A stretch of DNA of 64,000 nucleotides. It comes from Zavarzinella formosa DSM 19928 (lineage in GTDB: Bacteria > Planctomycetota > Planctomycetia > Gemmatales > Gemmataceae). The position numbers and the translations under genes were made by a program. The stretch lies in the NCBI RefSeq assembly GCF_000255705.1, contig NZ_JH636441.1:371673-435672 (forward strand), written 5' to 3'. Shown here in pieces: positions 57,801 through 64,000 of this stretch. A model generated the notes under the pieces. It did no database searches. It saw only the letters and a list, made by a program, of their open reading frames with translations, and was not told the DNA's origin. Position 1 is the stretch's first letter. Each line of letters opens with the position of its first letter.

Positions 57801-60800
57801 ATTTGATCTCGACCGGTTTTACTTCCGGAAGCTTGACTTCGGGCAGTTTGATCTCAACGGGCTTCACTTCCGGAAGCTTGACGCTTGGAGTTGTGATGAC
57901 CAGCTCATCATCGCGGAAGCGATAGCCAAGCGGCATGCTGGCAGGCTTGGCCGGCTTCACTTCCGGAAGTTTGATCTCGACCACCGGCTTCGCTTCGGAA
58001 AGCCTTACATCGGGAAGTTTGATCTCTGCCGGTTTCACTTCCGGAATAATGATTTCCGGGAGAGTGGCGGCCGACAGGGTGGGCGTCGAGAGCTTGATCT
58101 CGACCGGCTTCACTTCCGGCAGTTTGACTTCAGGTGCTTTGATCTGGACCGGTTTGACCTCGGGAAGCTTGATCTCGACCGGCTTCACTTCCGGCATCCT
58201 CACTTCCGGAAGCTTGATTTCCACCGGCATCTTCACTTCGGGGAGTTTGATCTCGACTGGCTTCTTTGCTTCCGGAAGCTTGATCTCGACCGGCTTCACT
58301 TCCGGCATCTTCACTTCCGGAAGTTTGATTTCGACCGGTTTCACTTCCGGCGTGCGAAACACGGGGGCCGTCACCTCGACGGGCGGGGTTTCAGGCAATT
58401 TCACTTCCGGGAGGATGAAATCCGGAACGGTGGCCGTGCCCTCGGTGTCCTCGACAACAGGCGGCTTGACCTCGGGTGCTTTTGTCACGGGCGGGTTCAT
58501 CTTCGGCATCCGCAAACTGCCGACGCTGAATTCCGGCAACCGCATTTCGACCGGCTTGACTTCGGGAACCTTGACCTCCGGCACCTTCACTTCGGGACGC
58601 TTGATCTCCACCGGCTTGACTTCCGGCATCTTCACTTCCGGAAGTTTGATCTCGGGAGCCTTCACCTCCGGCAACCGGATCTCGACCGGTTTCACTTCCG
58701 GAAGTTTGATCTGAACCGGCTTCACTTCCGGAAGTTTGATTTCGACCGGCTTCACCTCGGGGATCTTCATTTCCGGAAGTTTGATTTCGACCGGCTTCAC
58801 TTCGGGGAACTTGATTTCGGGAGTCTTAAGAACCGGGAGTTTGACCTCCACCGGTTTGACTTCGGGAAGTTTCACCTCGGGAAGTTTGATTTCGACCGGC
58901 TTCACTTCGCCCAGTTTGATTTCCGGCGTGCTGACCTCCGGTCGTTTGATCTCGACCGGCCTCACGTCGGGAACGCGCACATCGGGGAGTTTGAACTCGG
59001 GAGCCTTCACTTCCGGCCGTTTGATCTCGACCGGCTTCACGTCAGGAACCTTAATGTCCGGAAGTTTGAACTCGGGAGCCTTCGCTTCCGGCAGTTTAAT
59101 GTCCGGGAGCTTGATCTCGGCCGGCTTCACTTCGGGGAGTTTGATCTCCGGCGTTTTGATCCGGACGGGCGCCACTTCCGGAAGCCGGATCTCGGCCGGC
59201 TTGGTGTCCGTCAACTTGATATCCGGCAGCGTGAATTCAGTGGGTTTGGTGTCCGGGACTTTGATGTCGGGGACCGTGGGTTCCTGCGGAACATCGCCGC
59301 CGAGATTGCCGATGCTCAGCGTCTTCGCAGGCGGTTGCGCCGGGGGTTGCTGGACCACCGGAGGCACCGGGCGAGGCGGGACGGGCATCACGGGCTTCGG
59401 CCCGAGACGCGGCCCGAGAATGTCTTCCAGCAACGGCGTGGCTGGCGGGTCGGACCAGGCATCCATTCGGGGTTGTTGTTCCGGAGCGGGCGGCACAAAC
59501 GGCTTGGGCCGGGGCGGCATCGGCGTGTTGGCCGGGGGGATTGGCCGGGGGGGCATCGCCACGGGGATCGGTTGCGGCGGCGGGGTCGGGGAGGCCGAGG
59601 AAATGGTTTCCTCGGAAGAGACTGGCTTGGCCGAGGGAGTTTCTCGCGGATTGAATCCCCCGGTCGGCGCCTTGGAGTCGTTGCTCATCTGCACGCGGAG
59701 AGTGGTGATCTCTATCGCCGTCGCCACGTCCCAAATCTTCACGCTGCGATCAAGGCTGCTGGAACCGAGACGCAGACCGTCCGGTGAATATGCCACGCAG
59801 GTCACCACGCCGGTGTGGCCGGTCATGGTGCTGCGGGCCTGGCCAGTGCTGACATCCCAAATCTTCACCGAGCGATCCCACCCGGTGGAGGCGAGGGAAC
59901 GGCCGTCAGCGGAGAACGCCAGCGAGGTCACTTCCCCGCCGTGGCCGCGCAGAGTGGCCATTTCCTTCCCGCTTCCGGAATCCCAGAAACGGATGGTGTG
60001 GTCCAGACTCCCGGTGGCAATCAGACGACCATCCGGGGAGAAGGCCACGCAGGTCACATCCCCGGCATGGCCGAGAAGGGTGTTGCGACAGGCCCCGCTG
60101 GCGACCAGCCAGAGCTTCACGGTGCGGTCCCAACTGCCGGAGGCAATCAGGTTGCCGTCCGGCGAGATGGCCACGGAGGTCACCATCCGCGTGTGCCCGG
60201 TGAGGTTCATCGACGGCGTTCCGTCCGGCTTCCAGACGCGGACGGATTTGTCCCATCCGGCGGTCGCCAGCCAGTCCCCCTTGGGGGAAAACACCGCCGC
60301 CGTCACCACGCCGCCATGCCCCTTGAGGGTCAGGAAATTTTCACCGGGCACATGCCAGAGTTTGGCTGTTTTGTCCCAACTGGTGGTGGCCATCACATCG
60401 CCGGTCGGGGCGAAAGCCACCGAACTCACGACGCCGGTGTGTCCCTTCAGCGTGGCCCGTTCGCCGCCGGTGGCGGCGTCCCACAGTTTCACCGTCTTGT
60501 CCCAACTGGATGTGGCAATCAAGCGGCTGTCCGGCGAGAAGGCCAGCCCCGTGATGTCCCCCGTGTGACCGCGAAACGGTCGGTCGGCGGCGGGGTTGGA
60601 ATCGTTGGTCTTCATGATGCGTTTCTCGGGCGGCAACGGAGGCTTGGTGTTCGGGGCTGGATTCGGACGGCTCGCCACCGGATTGACCGGCGGCTGAACT
60701 ATCTTCGGCGGCGGAGCCACCGGAACTTTCGGAACCGCCGGAGGGGACGGGATCTTCGGTTCGGGTTGCAGAACCACGGGCGGTGGTTCCGGCGAGCGAG

Positions 60801-61884
60801 GGGCGATAGGAATCGGCGAAACAGAAGCACGGGTCGATGAATCCGGCCGGATCGGAGCGAACGAGATCATGCCGGATTCATCGGGCTTCAACTGGCCCGA
60901 TTCGGATCGCATGTTTCCGGACAACTCGGACGGTTTCGGCGGTGATGCCGAGTCGTCGGTGATCTTGGGTTGCGCCTCGTCCTCGGCCGTCGGCAGGTCG
61001 AACCGGATCACGCTGCTAAGGGAATCAACAATGTTCTGAACCGGCTCGCCCAGCATTTCGCGGACTTGATCGGCGGTTAGAGAATTAAACGATCCCGAGG
61101 TCGAGGCGTTCGAGGGGAGCGGATCTCGGAACAAATCCACCGAATCGTTTTCGGTGCGGGCCAGGCCGAGGCGTTGGGAAAGCCCCGTGTATTGCCGGGA
61201 GGCCACGCAGCGGGGGCTGGCGATCAGCACGGGCTTGCCCATGTCATGCGCCCGCCGCACCTCCGGGTCGAACGGAATGGCCTGCGGCAACAACGTCGCG
61301 GCGAAAACCCGCCTCAGTTCGGCCTCCCAAGAACCGCCGAGGGGTTCTCCCTCCGGCAGTGTCAACAGGATGCCGCTCATCCGGACCGGGCTGCCTTCTT
61401 CCTGAACGGACCGGATGATGCTCAGAAAATTGGGGACCGCCCGAAAGACCATCGGCTCGGCCCGGAGGACGAGGATCAATTCATCCGACACTCGAATGAG
61501 CTGACGAAGTTGAAAACCACCGATGACCGGCGGGCAATCAAAAAACACCAACCCATACTGGCGAAACGCGGGTGACTCGTGAAGGAGAATCAGAAACTCG
61601 TCCAACGTATGGACAGGTTTATGCGGGTTGCCGTAAGGGGTCGTGAGATCCAGACCGGGGACGATGTTTCGCCACAACGGTGCGTCGCTATCGGCTCCCA
61701 GTTGACGGAGTGTGCCGGTGGTCTCCGGGCGACCGACGCCGAGGGCCACGCGGGCCCCGCCGAGCGGGTCGCAATCCACCACCAGAACCTTCCCGCCGGC
61801 CAGAGCCGCGGAGGTGGCCAGATTCACGACGGTCGTGGTCTTGCCCACGCCGCCCTTCTGGCTGGCAACAAGGAATTTCTTCAC
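54889..61884 (-). CDS. Giant ParA/MinD ATPase-WD40-PEVK repeat protein
   Basis: A roughly 2,331-residue protein. GTG at 61884 is chosen because GAGGGG lies 8 bases upstream and it leads straight into KKFLVASQKGGVGKTTTVVN, the deviant Walker A of ParA/MinD; VVDCDPLGGARVAL and VFFDCPPVIGG follow. The ATPase takes residues about 1-260. After a Ser/Pro linker comes a seven-repeat WD40 block (about 430-730), a Pro-rich linker, and about 710 residues (868-1580) of degenerate VEIKLPEVKP units, on the order of 60 copies. Two further seven-repeat WD40 blocks follow (about 1640-1930 and 2025-2320). There is no signal peptide or membrane segment. Most likely a cytoplasmic scaffold positioned by its ATPase; role unknown. 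Confidence 0.85.
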   Translation of the reverse strand: MKKFLVASQKGGVGKTTTVVNLATSAALAGGKVLVVDCDPLGGARVALGVGRPETTGTLRQLGADSDAPLWRNIVPGLDLTTPYGNPHKPVHTLDEFLILLHESPAFRQYGLVFFDCPPVIGGFQLRQLIRVSDELILVLRAEPMVFRAVPNFLSIIRSVQEEGSPVRMSGILLTLPEGEPLGGSWEAELRRVFAATLLPQAIPFDPEVRRAHDMGKPVLIASPRCVASRQYTGLSQRLGLARTENDSVDLFRDPLPSNASTSGSFNSLTADQVREMLGEPVQNIVDSLSSVIRFDLPTAEDEAQPKITDDSASPPKPSELSGNMRSESGQLKPDESGMISFAPIRPDSSTRASVSPIPIAPRSPEPPPVVLQPEPKIPSPPAVPKVPVAPPPKIVQPPVNPVASRPNPAPNTKPPLPPEKRIMKTNDSNPAADRPFRGHTGDITGLAFSPDSRLIATSSWDKTVKLWDAATGGERATLKGHTGVVSSVAFAPTGDVMATTSWDKTAKLWHVPGENFLTLKGHGGVVTAAVFSPKGDWLATAGWDKSVRVWKPDGTPSMNLTGHTRMVTSVAISPDGNLIASGSWDRTVKLWLVASGACRNTLLGHAGDVTCVAFSPDGRLIATGSLDHTIRFWDSGSGKEMATLRGHGGEVTSLAFSADGRSLASTGWDRSVKIWDVSTGQARSTMTGHTGVVTCVAYSPDGLRLGSSSLDRSVKIWDVATAIEITTLRVQMSNDSKAPTGGFNPRETPSAKPVSSEETISSASPTPPPQPIPVAMPPRPIPPANTPMPPRPKPFVPPAPEQQPRMDAWSDPPATPLLEDILGPRLGPKPVMPVPPRPVPPVVQQPPAQPPAKTLSIGNLGGDVPQEPTVPDIKVPDTKPTEFTLPDIKLTDTKPAEIRLPEVAPVRIKTPEIKLPEVKPAEIKLPDIKLPEAKAPEFKLPDIKVPDVKPVEIKRPEVKAPEFKLPDVRVPDVRPVEIKRPEVSTPEIKLGEVKPVEIKLPEVKLPEVKPVEVKLPVLKTPEIKFPEVKPVEIKLPEMKIPEVKPVEIKLPEVKPVQIKLPEVKPVEIRLPEVKAPEIKLPEVKMPEVKPVEIKRPEVKVPEVKVPEVKPVEMRLPEFSVGSLRMPKMNPPVTKAPEVKPPVVEDTEGTATVPDFILPEVKLPETPPVEVTAPVFRTPEVKPVEIKLPEVKMPEVKPVEIKLPEAKKPVEIKLPEVKMPVEIKLPEVRMPEVKPVEIKLPEVKPVQIKAPEVKLPEVKPVEIKLSTPTLSAATLPEIIIPEVKPAEIKLPDVRLSEAKPVVEIKLPEVKPAKPASMPLGYRFRDDELVITTPSVKLPEVKPVEIKLPEVKLPEVKPVEIKLPEVKLPEVKPVEIRLGEVKPVEIKAPELKLPDIKLPDVKEIKAPEIKLPEVKAPEIKLPDIKLPDIKLPEVKPVAVTPPSVKLPDVKPVVITPPSVKVPDIKLTPTKPAEFKLPDIKLPDAKIPEVKISEMKLPPVKPVEIKLPEVRLPEVKPVEIKLPEVKPAEIKLPEVKLPPVKPVEVKLPPVKPVEFKLPDVKLPEVRSGSLTLPGPKLPEPKKNEPILMAPPMLDIIMPPPLPVTASEGGSDAIDPFAPPPKEQVIDTASASGSRKPETPQKGSAFNSLALNLDGSMLATSRGDSTVLVWHTSTGEMLHALRGHAGEVNALAFSPTGAALATAGADTLIRIWEVATGTPVRTIPGHLAQITSVAFSPDNTHMATGSFDTTIKIWNWVKGREVATLRGHTDGVAAIAYSPDGLALVSGGEDGTVRLWDLETGEQRLHLVGHKREVCAVAFAPDGERFASAGGEGAVKIWDAGNGEEWMTIAAHTRVCSAIAFSPESELLVSAGWDQTIRVWNAGNGHAARMINGHQAEVTGVAFAPDGKTIISSGWDRTVRFWDAFTGDETAMLTEQGLMPRATPTMLPRAPPPRLSRPGSKTIAVPVPGPTQATPVPLPRPTKPISSSVTTALSTAATTTVKTPEPTAQVPINPVRLSGTMNLAEKFSLLTVGGDRAIRVWDIATKSELRQIPGPGREILSLAVSNDQRLLATGGDDETLRLWDVGTGAERYAFTGHAGEVTGVSFSRDGRHLATCSSDMSVKLWDIPAGMLLGTILGHRTEVMAVAFSPDGQTLATGGRDGTIKLWDVASQSERRTLRGHTKLVRTLAFSPDGSQLLSGSWDWTAKVWDLATGNMAHNLAGHTAAISGVVFLPDGRRAVTAGWDKVARLWDLTSGQVIRVLEGHADRISCVAGSSDGIMVATASTDGVICVWDLLRGRERITLKSPAGRVQAVCFMSSIRESGVIPRPQMAGK
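57140..59280 (-). repeat. PEVK-like coding repeat (about 2.1 kb)
   Basis: Coding repeats of 10-15 residues with the core VEIKLPEVK, lying between two WD40 blocks of the giant gene. Units drift at the DNA level (TTCACTTCCGG against TTGACCTCGGG on the plus strand), so expansion is not very recent. Long antisense open frames across this stretch are a by-product of the repeats. Confidence 0.9.
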
Positions 61885-62249
61885 GCCAACACCCCTCGCG
61901 GTGGCCGCCCGGCGAGCGCGAATACAGGAGGAACACGACCCGGCCGGTTGCGGCGGTCGCATGAAGTATTGATTATGCACAACGCCGGGGGATCGAACAA
62001 GGAAAAGTGGTCGCGCAAACTCGGTGAATTCGGGGGATTTTTCCGCATAATCGCGCCACAGCGAAGGCGGGCTGAATGCGCCGGACGAATCGGAAGGATT
62101 GGGGTGGTTGCGCGGGCGCGAAAACCGGCCTTGCCGGTGAATTCCGATTGTCCGGTCATTCCGATTAAACCACGGGGGCAAAAACAGCCGATGAGAATCG
62201 TTGATCTGGTTCGTTCCGGGTCACGGATCAAGCCATTGAGGGCGGGCCG
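61885..62249. promoter_or_regulatory. 365-bp divergent region with possible leader peptide
   Basis: Between the giant gene (minus) and the beta-barrel gene (plus). Apart from the small leader frame at 62191-62253 no structure was recognised. The stretch upstream of the giant gene's GTG is open in frame as far as 62181, including an ATG at 61962 that lacks a ribosome-binding site. Confidence 0.4.
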
Positions 62250-62253
62250 GTGA
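62191..62253 (+). other. Possible 20-residue leader ORF
   Basis: An ATG preceded by GGGGGC encodes MRIVDLVRSGSRIKPLRAGR and stops at TGA overlapping the GTG start of the next gene (GTGA). The overlap would permit translational coupling. It may be chance. Confidence 0.3.
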
Positions 62254-63602
62254 GACAAATATTCACAATCGGGATTTTGCTGGCGGGGGTGTCCGCATGG
62301 GCGCAATCGCCCACAGCCCCGGCTGCGAAACTCGCCCTGCCTCTTCCCCCGCCGCCTTCCCCCACCGTCCGGGCCGCCGGGGCCGACTTTTGGGATGATG
62401 GCCCGCAACCCTCGGCCCGACTTGGCCCGTTGAGCGCGGACATCGGCAAGGGACCGGCCGACGCCGACGATCAAGAACGTTATAACTGGGGCGCCCCGCG
62501 TCGGCCTGCCGTCAAAGACAAAGACCGGGATCGAGATCGAGACAGGGATTCGGACCGCTCGCGGGACCGAACCCGCCCCACGGCCGAACTGGCCAGCCGG
62601 ACAAAATCTTCTGATGATCGGGATCGGGATGACCGAAGCGCCCGGCTCCGCGAACCCACCAACGGCAAACTGACAAACTTCAACAGAGGCAGTTTGGGCG
62701 ACTGGTGGGATGAGAACACCCGCGATGTTCGCGAAGGCGTCCGGGCCTGGGGGGACAAGGACAAAGACCGGCTGGCCTTTGAAAGCGATTGTGCGTTCCA
62801 AGATTTCGTTTCCCCGATCTCGAACCCGTTTCTGGCCGAAGATCCGCGAGCCTTGACGGAACTTCGCCCGATCTACATTTACCAAACCATCCCCAAGAAC
62901 CAGTACCTCTACCAAGGCGGCAACGCGCAGTTCTTCGGGTTGCAAGGCCGGCTCGCCCTCACGGAACGGTTCTCCGTGGTGGTGAACAAGCTGGGCGGGA
63001 ATATCTTCAACCCCGGTTCCACGTCTCCCCTGGACAACGATGTGGGACTTTCCGAAATCTGGCTCGCCCCGAAATTTGCCTTCTGGCGGGATGTCGAAAC
63101 GCAAACGCTGGCGACCGGCGGCTTGATGTTCCAGATTCCCGTCGGCGGCAAGAGCGTCTATCAGGACACCGGCAGTCTGTCGCTTGTTCCCTATGTGAGC
63201 TATGGTCAACGCCTCTGGCGAACCGGAGCAGGGACGTTCTCCGTGCAAAACACGGTGGGCTATTCCTTCGGGACGAACAACCTGCGCAGCGATTATCTCT
63301 ACGACACCGCCCAGTTGAGCCTTGACGTTCTCGACAGCCATCGGTTCTACCCGGTCATCGAAATGTCGTGGTTCCACTACACCAGCGACGGCAAGGAGCG
63401 GCCGTACCTTGCCTTTGAGGGCCGCGATCTCGCCAACATCGGCGCCCCGGTCAAGGGCCGCGACTATCTCACCATCGCCCCAGGCTTCCGCTTCAACCTC
63501 ACGCAAGCCTGGCAATTCGGGGTCTCCACGGAGTTCCCCCTCCTCGGCACCAAAGACCTCATGAAGTTCCGTCTGGGCGTGGACGTCATCTGGCGGTACT
63601 GA
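62250..63602 (+). CDS. Putative outer-membrane beta-barrel protein with Arg/Asp-rich linker
   Basis: A 450-residue protein starting at GTG 62250 (MRQIFTIGILLAGVSAWAQS, a signal peptide), with GAGGGCGGG upstream. Residues 85-150 are highly charged: KDKDRDRDRDRDSDRSRDR and repeats of Asp-Arg. From about 175 (FVSPISNPFLAEDPRALTEL) to the end, amphipathic strands (LTERFSVVVNKLGGNIF; YLTIAPGFRFNLTQAWQFGV) end in RLGVDVIWRY with a terminal aromatic residue, as in outer-membrane barrels. An inverted repeat follows. Ligand or transport role unknown. Confidence 0.7.
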   Translation: MRQIFTIGILLAGVSAWAQSPTAPAAKLALPLPPPPSPTVRAAGADFWDDGPQPSARLGPLSADIGKGPADADDQERYNWGAPRRPAVKDKDRDRDRDRDSDRSRDRTRPTAELASRTKSSDDRDRDDRSARLREPTNGKLTNFNRGSLGDWWDENTRDVREGVRAWGDKDKDRLAFESDCAFQDFVSPISNPFLAEDPRALTELRPIYIYQTIPKNQYLYQGGNAQFFGLQGRLALTERFSVVVNKLGGNIFNPGSTSPLDNDVGLSEIWLAPKFAFWRDVETQTLATGGLMFQIPVGGKSVYQDTGSLSLVPYVSYGQRLWRTGAGTFSVQNTVGYSFGTNNLRSDYLYDTAQLSLDVLDSHRFYPVIEMSWFHYTSDGKERPYLAFEGRDLANIGAPVKGRDYLTIAPGFRFNLTQAWQFGVSTEFPLLGTKDLMKFRLGVDVIWRY

Positions 63603-63603
63603 T

Positions 63604-63746
63604 TGTCGCCTTTGGCGACAGGGTTTAGGGTGTAGGGGTTAGGGTTTAGCAGACAAAGCTTCAAAGCGAGCCATTCGACTCCAACGCCAAATCTTTCTTC
63701 TAAACCCTAATCCCTAACCCCTAAACCCTGTCGCCGTCAGGCGACA
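63604..63746. repeat. Inverted repeat with telomere-like TTAGGG units
   Basis: Left arm 63604-63649 and right arm 63700-63746 pair over about 46 bases with a few mismatches. Each arm begins with its own small hairpin (TGTCGCC/GGCGACA) and contains GGGTTTAGGG-type units. It separates the barrel gene from the redoxin gene and may act as terminator for the former. Confidence 0.9.
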
Positions 63747-63799
63747 TATAATGGAGCGAATCGCCCCATTCTACCCGCCGTGCCAAGGGGGTTGTTGTC

Positions 63800-64000
63800 A
63801 TGCGTTTGCTTGCCGGTTTGTTAAGTCTGTGTCTCGTCGCCCCGCTGTTTGCCGGGGAATTCAACAAGAAACTAAACATCGGCGACAACGCCCCGGCTTG
63901 GAAAAACCTGCCCGGCGTTGATGGCAAAAACCATTCCCTTGCGGATATCAAGGACCGGGATTATGTGGTGGTGATCTTCACTTGCAACAGTTGCGCTTGC
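63800..64000 (+). CDS. Exported redoxin/thioredoxin-like protein (truncated by window edge)
   Basis: From ATG at 63800, with AAGGGGG upstream, 67 codons are visible. A signal peptide (MRLLAGLLSLCLVAPLFAGE) is followed by LNIGDNAPAWKNLPGVDGKN and VVVIFTCNSCAC, a thioredoxin-fold start of the AhpC/TSA or TlpA-redoxin type with a CxxC motif. The rest lies outside the window. Probably a periplasmic thiol-disulfide or peroxide enzyme. Confidence 0.8.
   Translation, partial: MRLLAGLLSLCLVAPLFAGEFNKKLNIGDNAPAWKNLPGVDGKNHSLADIKDRDYVVVIFTCNSCAC

Noticed and set aside
56881-60568. Very long plus-strand open frames (up to 968 codons) opposite the giant gene
   Set aside because: They are the reverse reading of the PEVK-like and WD40 coding repeats. 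Their translations are low-complexity Phe/Arg/Asp or Gly/Ser/Thr repeats without family features.
61885-62181. N-terminal extension of the giant protein
   Set aside because: The extra 99 codons lack similarity to ParA N-termini; GTG at 61884 has a strong ribosome-binding site and begins at the normal ParA start.

Overview
The window looks like a chromosomal segment of a planctomycete, most likely a member of the Gemmataceae. The evidence is GC-rich DNA, several DUF1549/DUF1553 and DUF1501 proteins, a DUF1559 pseudopilin-like protein, a TIGR03067-like protein, surface proteins carrying a LEDRTVPA-type N-terminal motif, and very large WD40 and kinase proteins. No rRNA, tRNA, CRISPR array or insertion sequence was recognised.

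Layout. 1-1,000: the bphO heme oxygenase and the start of a bacteriophytochrome (bphP), overlapping by 4 bases. 1,140-5,834: a DUF1549/DUF1553 cytochrome-like protein and a Tat-exported DUF1501 protein. 6,100-8,600: a TIGR03067-like protein and a patatin-like lipoprotein. 8,600-18,600: a beta-strand-repeat surface protein, a small acidic protein, a leucine-rich-repeat protein and a tandem pair of S53 (sedolisin-type) surface peptidases. 18,700-24,000: glycerol kinase and a 1,186-residue Ser/Thr kinase fused to a tubulin-like (FtsZ-fold) domain. 24,000-32,500: a run of eight minus-strand genes (OB-fold protein, nnrD, pckA, a propeller, an exported protein, a PSP1-type protein, a TPR-YggX fusion and a DUF1501 protein). 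32,700-35,100: a Tat-type FkbM methyltransferase, a small membrane protein and an orphan nuoD, with a 40-bp exact duplication. 35,200-41,700: a hypothetical protein, a lipoprotein and DUF1559 pair, a fatty-acid desaturase, an esterase and a small propeller protein. 41,900-47,500: DUF1549 and DUF1501 proteins and a putative outer-membrane protein. 47,700-54,900: an unknown 480-residue protein, a PcrA/UvrD helicase with a downstream nuclease-like protein, acpS, small hypotheticals and a RimK-related ATP-grasp ligase. 54,889-61,884: one 7-kb gene for a roughly 2,331-residue protein with a ParA/MinD-type ATPase, three seven-repeat WD40 propellers and a roughly 710-residue PEVK-like repeat. 62,250-64,000: a beta-barrel protein and the start of a redoxin.

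The strongest candidates for an undescribed system are the giant ParA-WD40-PEVK protein and the kinase-tubulin fusion. Both join a cytoskeletal or positioning nucleotidase to signalling or scaffold modules in one chain. Many gaps hold long imperfect inverted repeats built from different sequence families (5,850-6,030; 12,358-12,410; 28,112-28,325; 30,215-30,306; 52,406-52,559; 63,604-63,746), which look like dispersed genomic repeats. All functional statements come from reading motifs by eye, without database searches.
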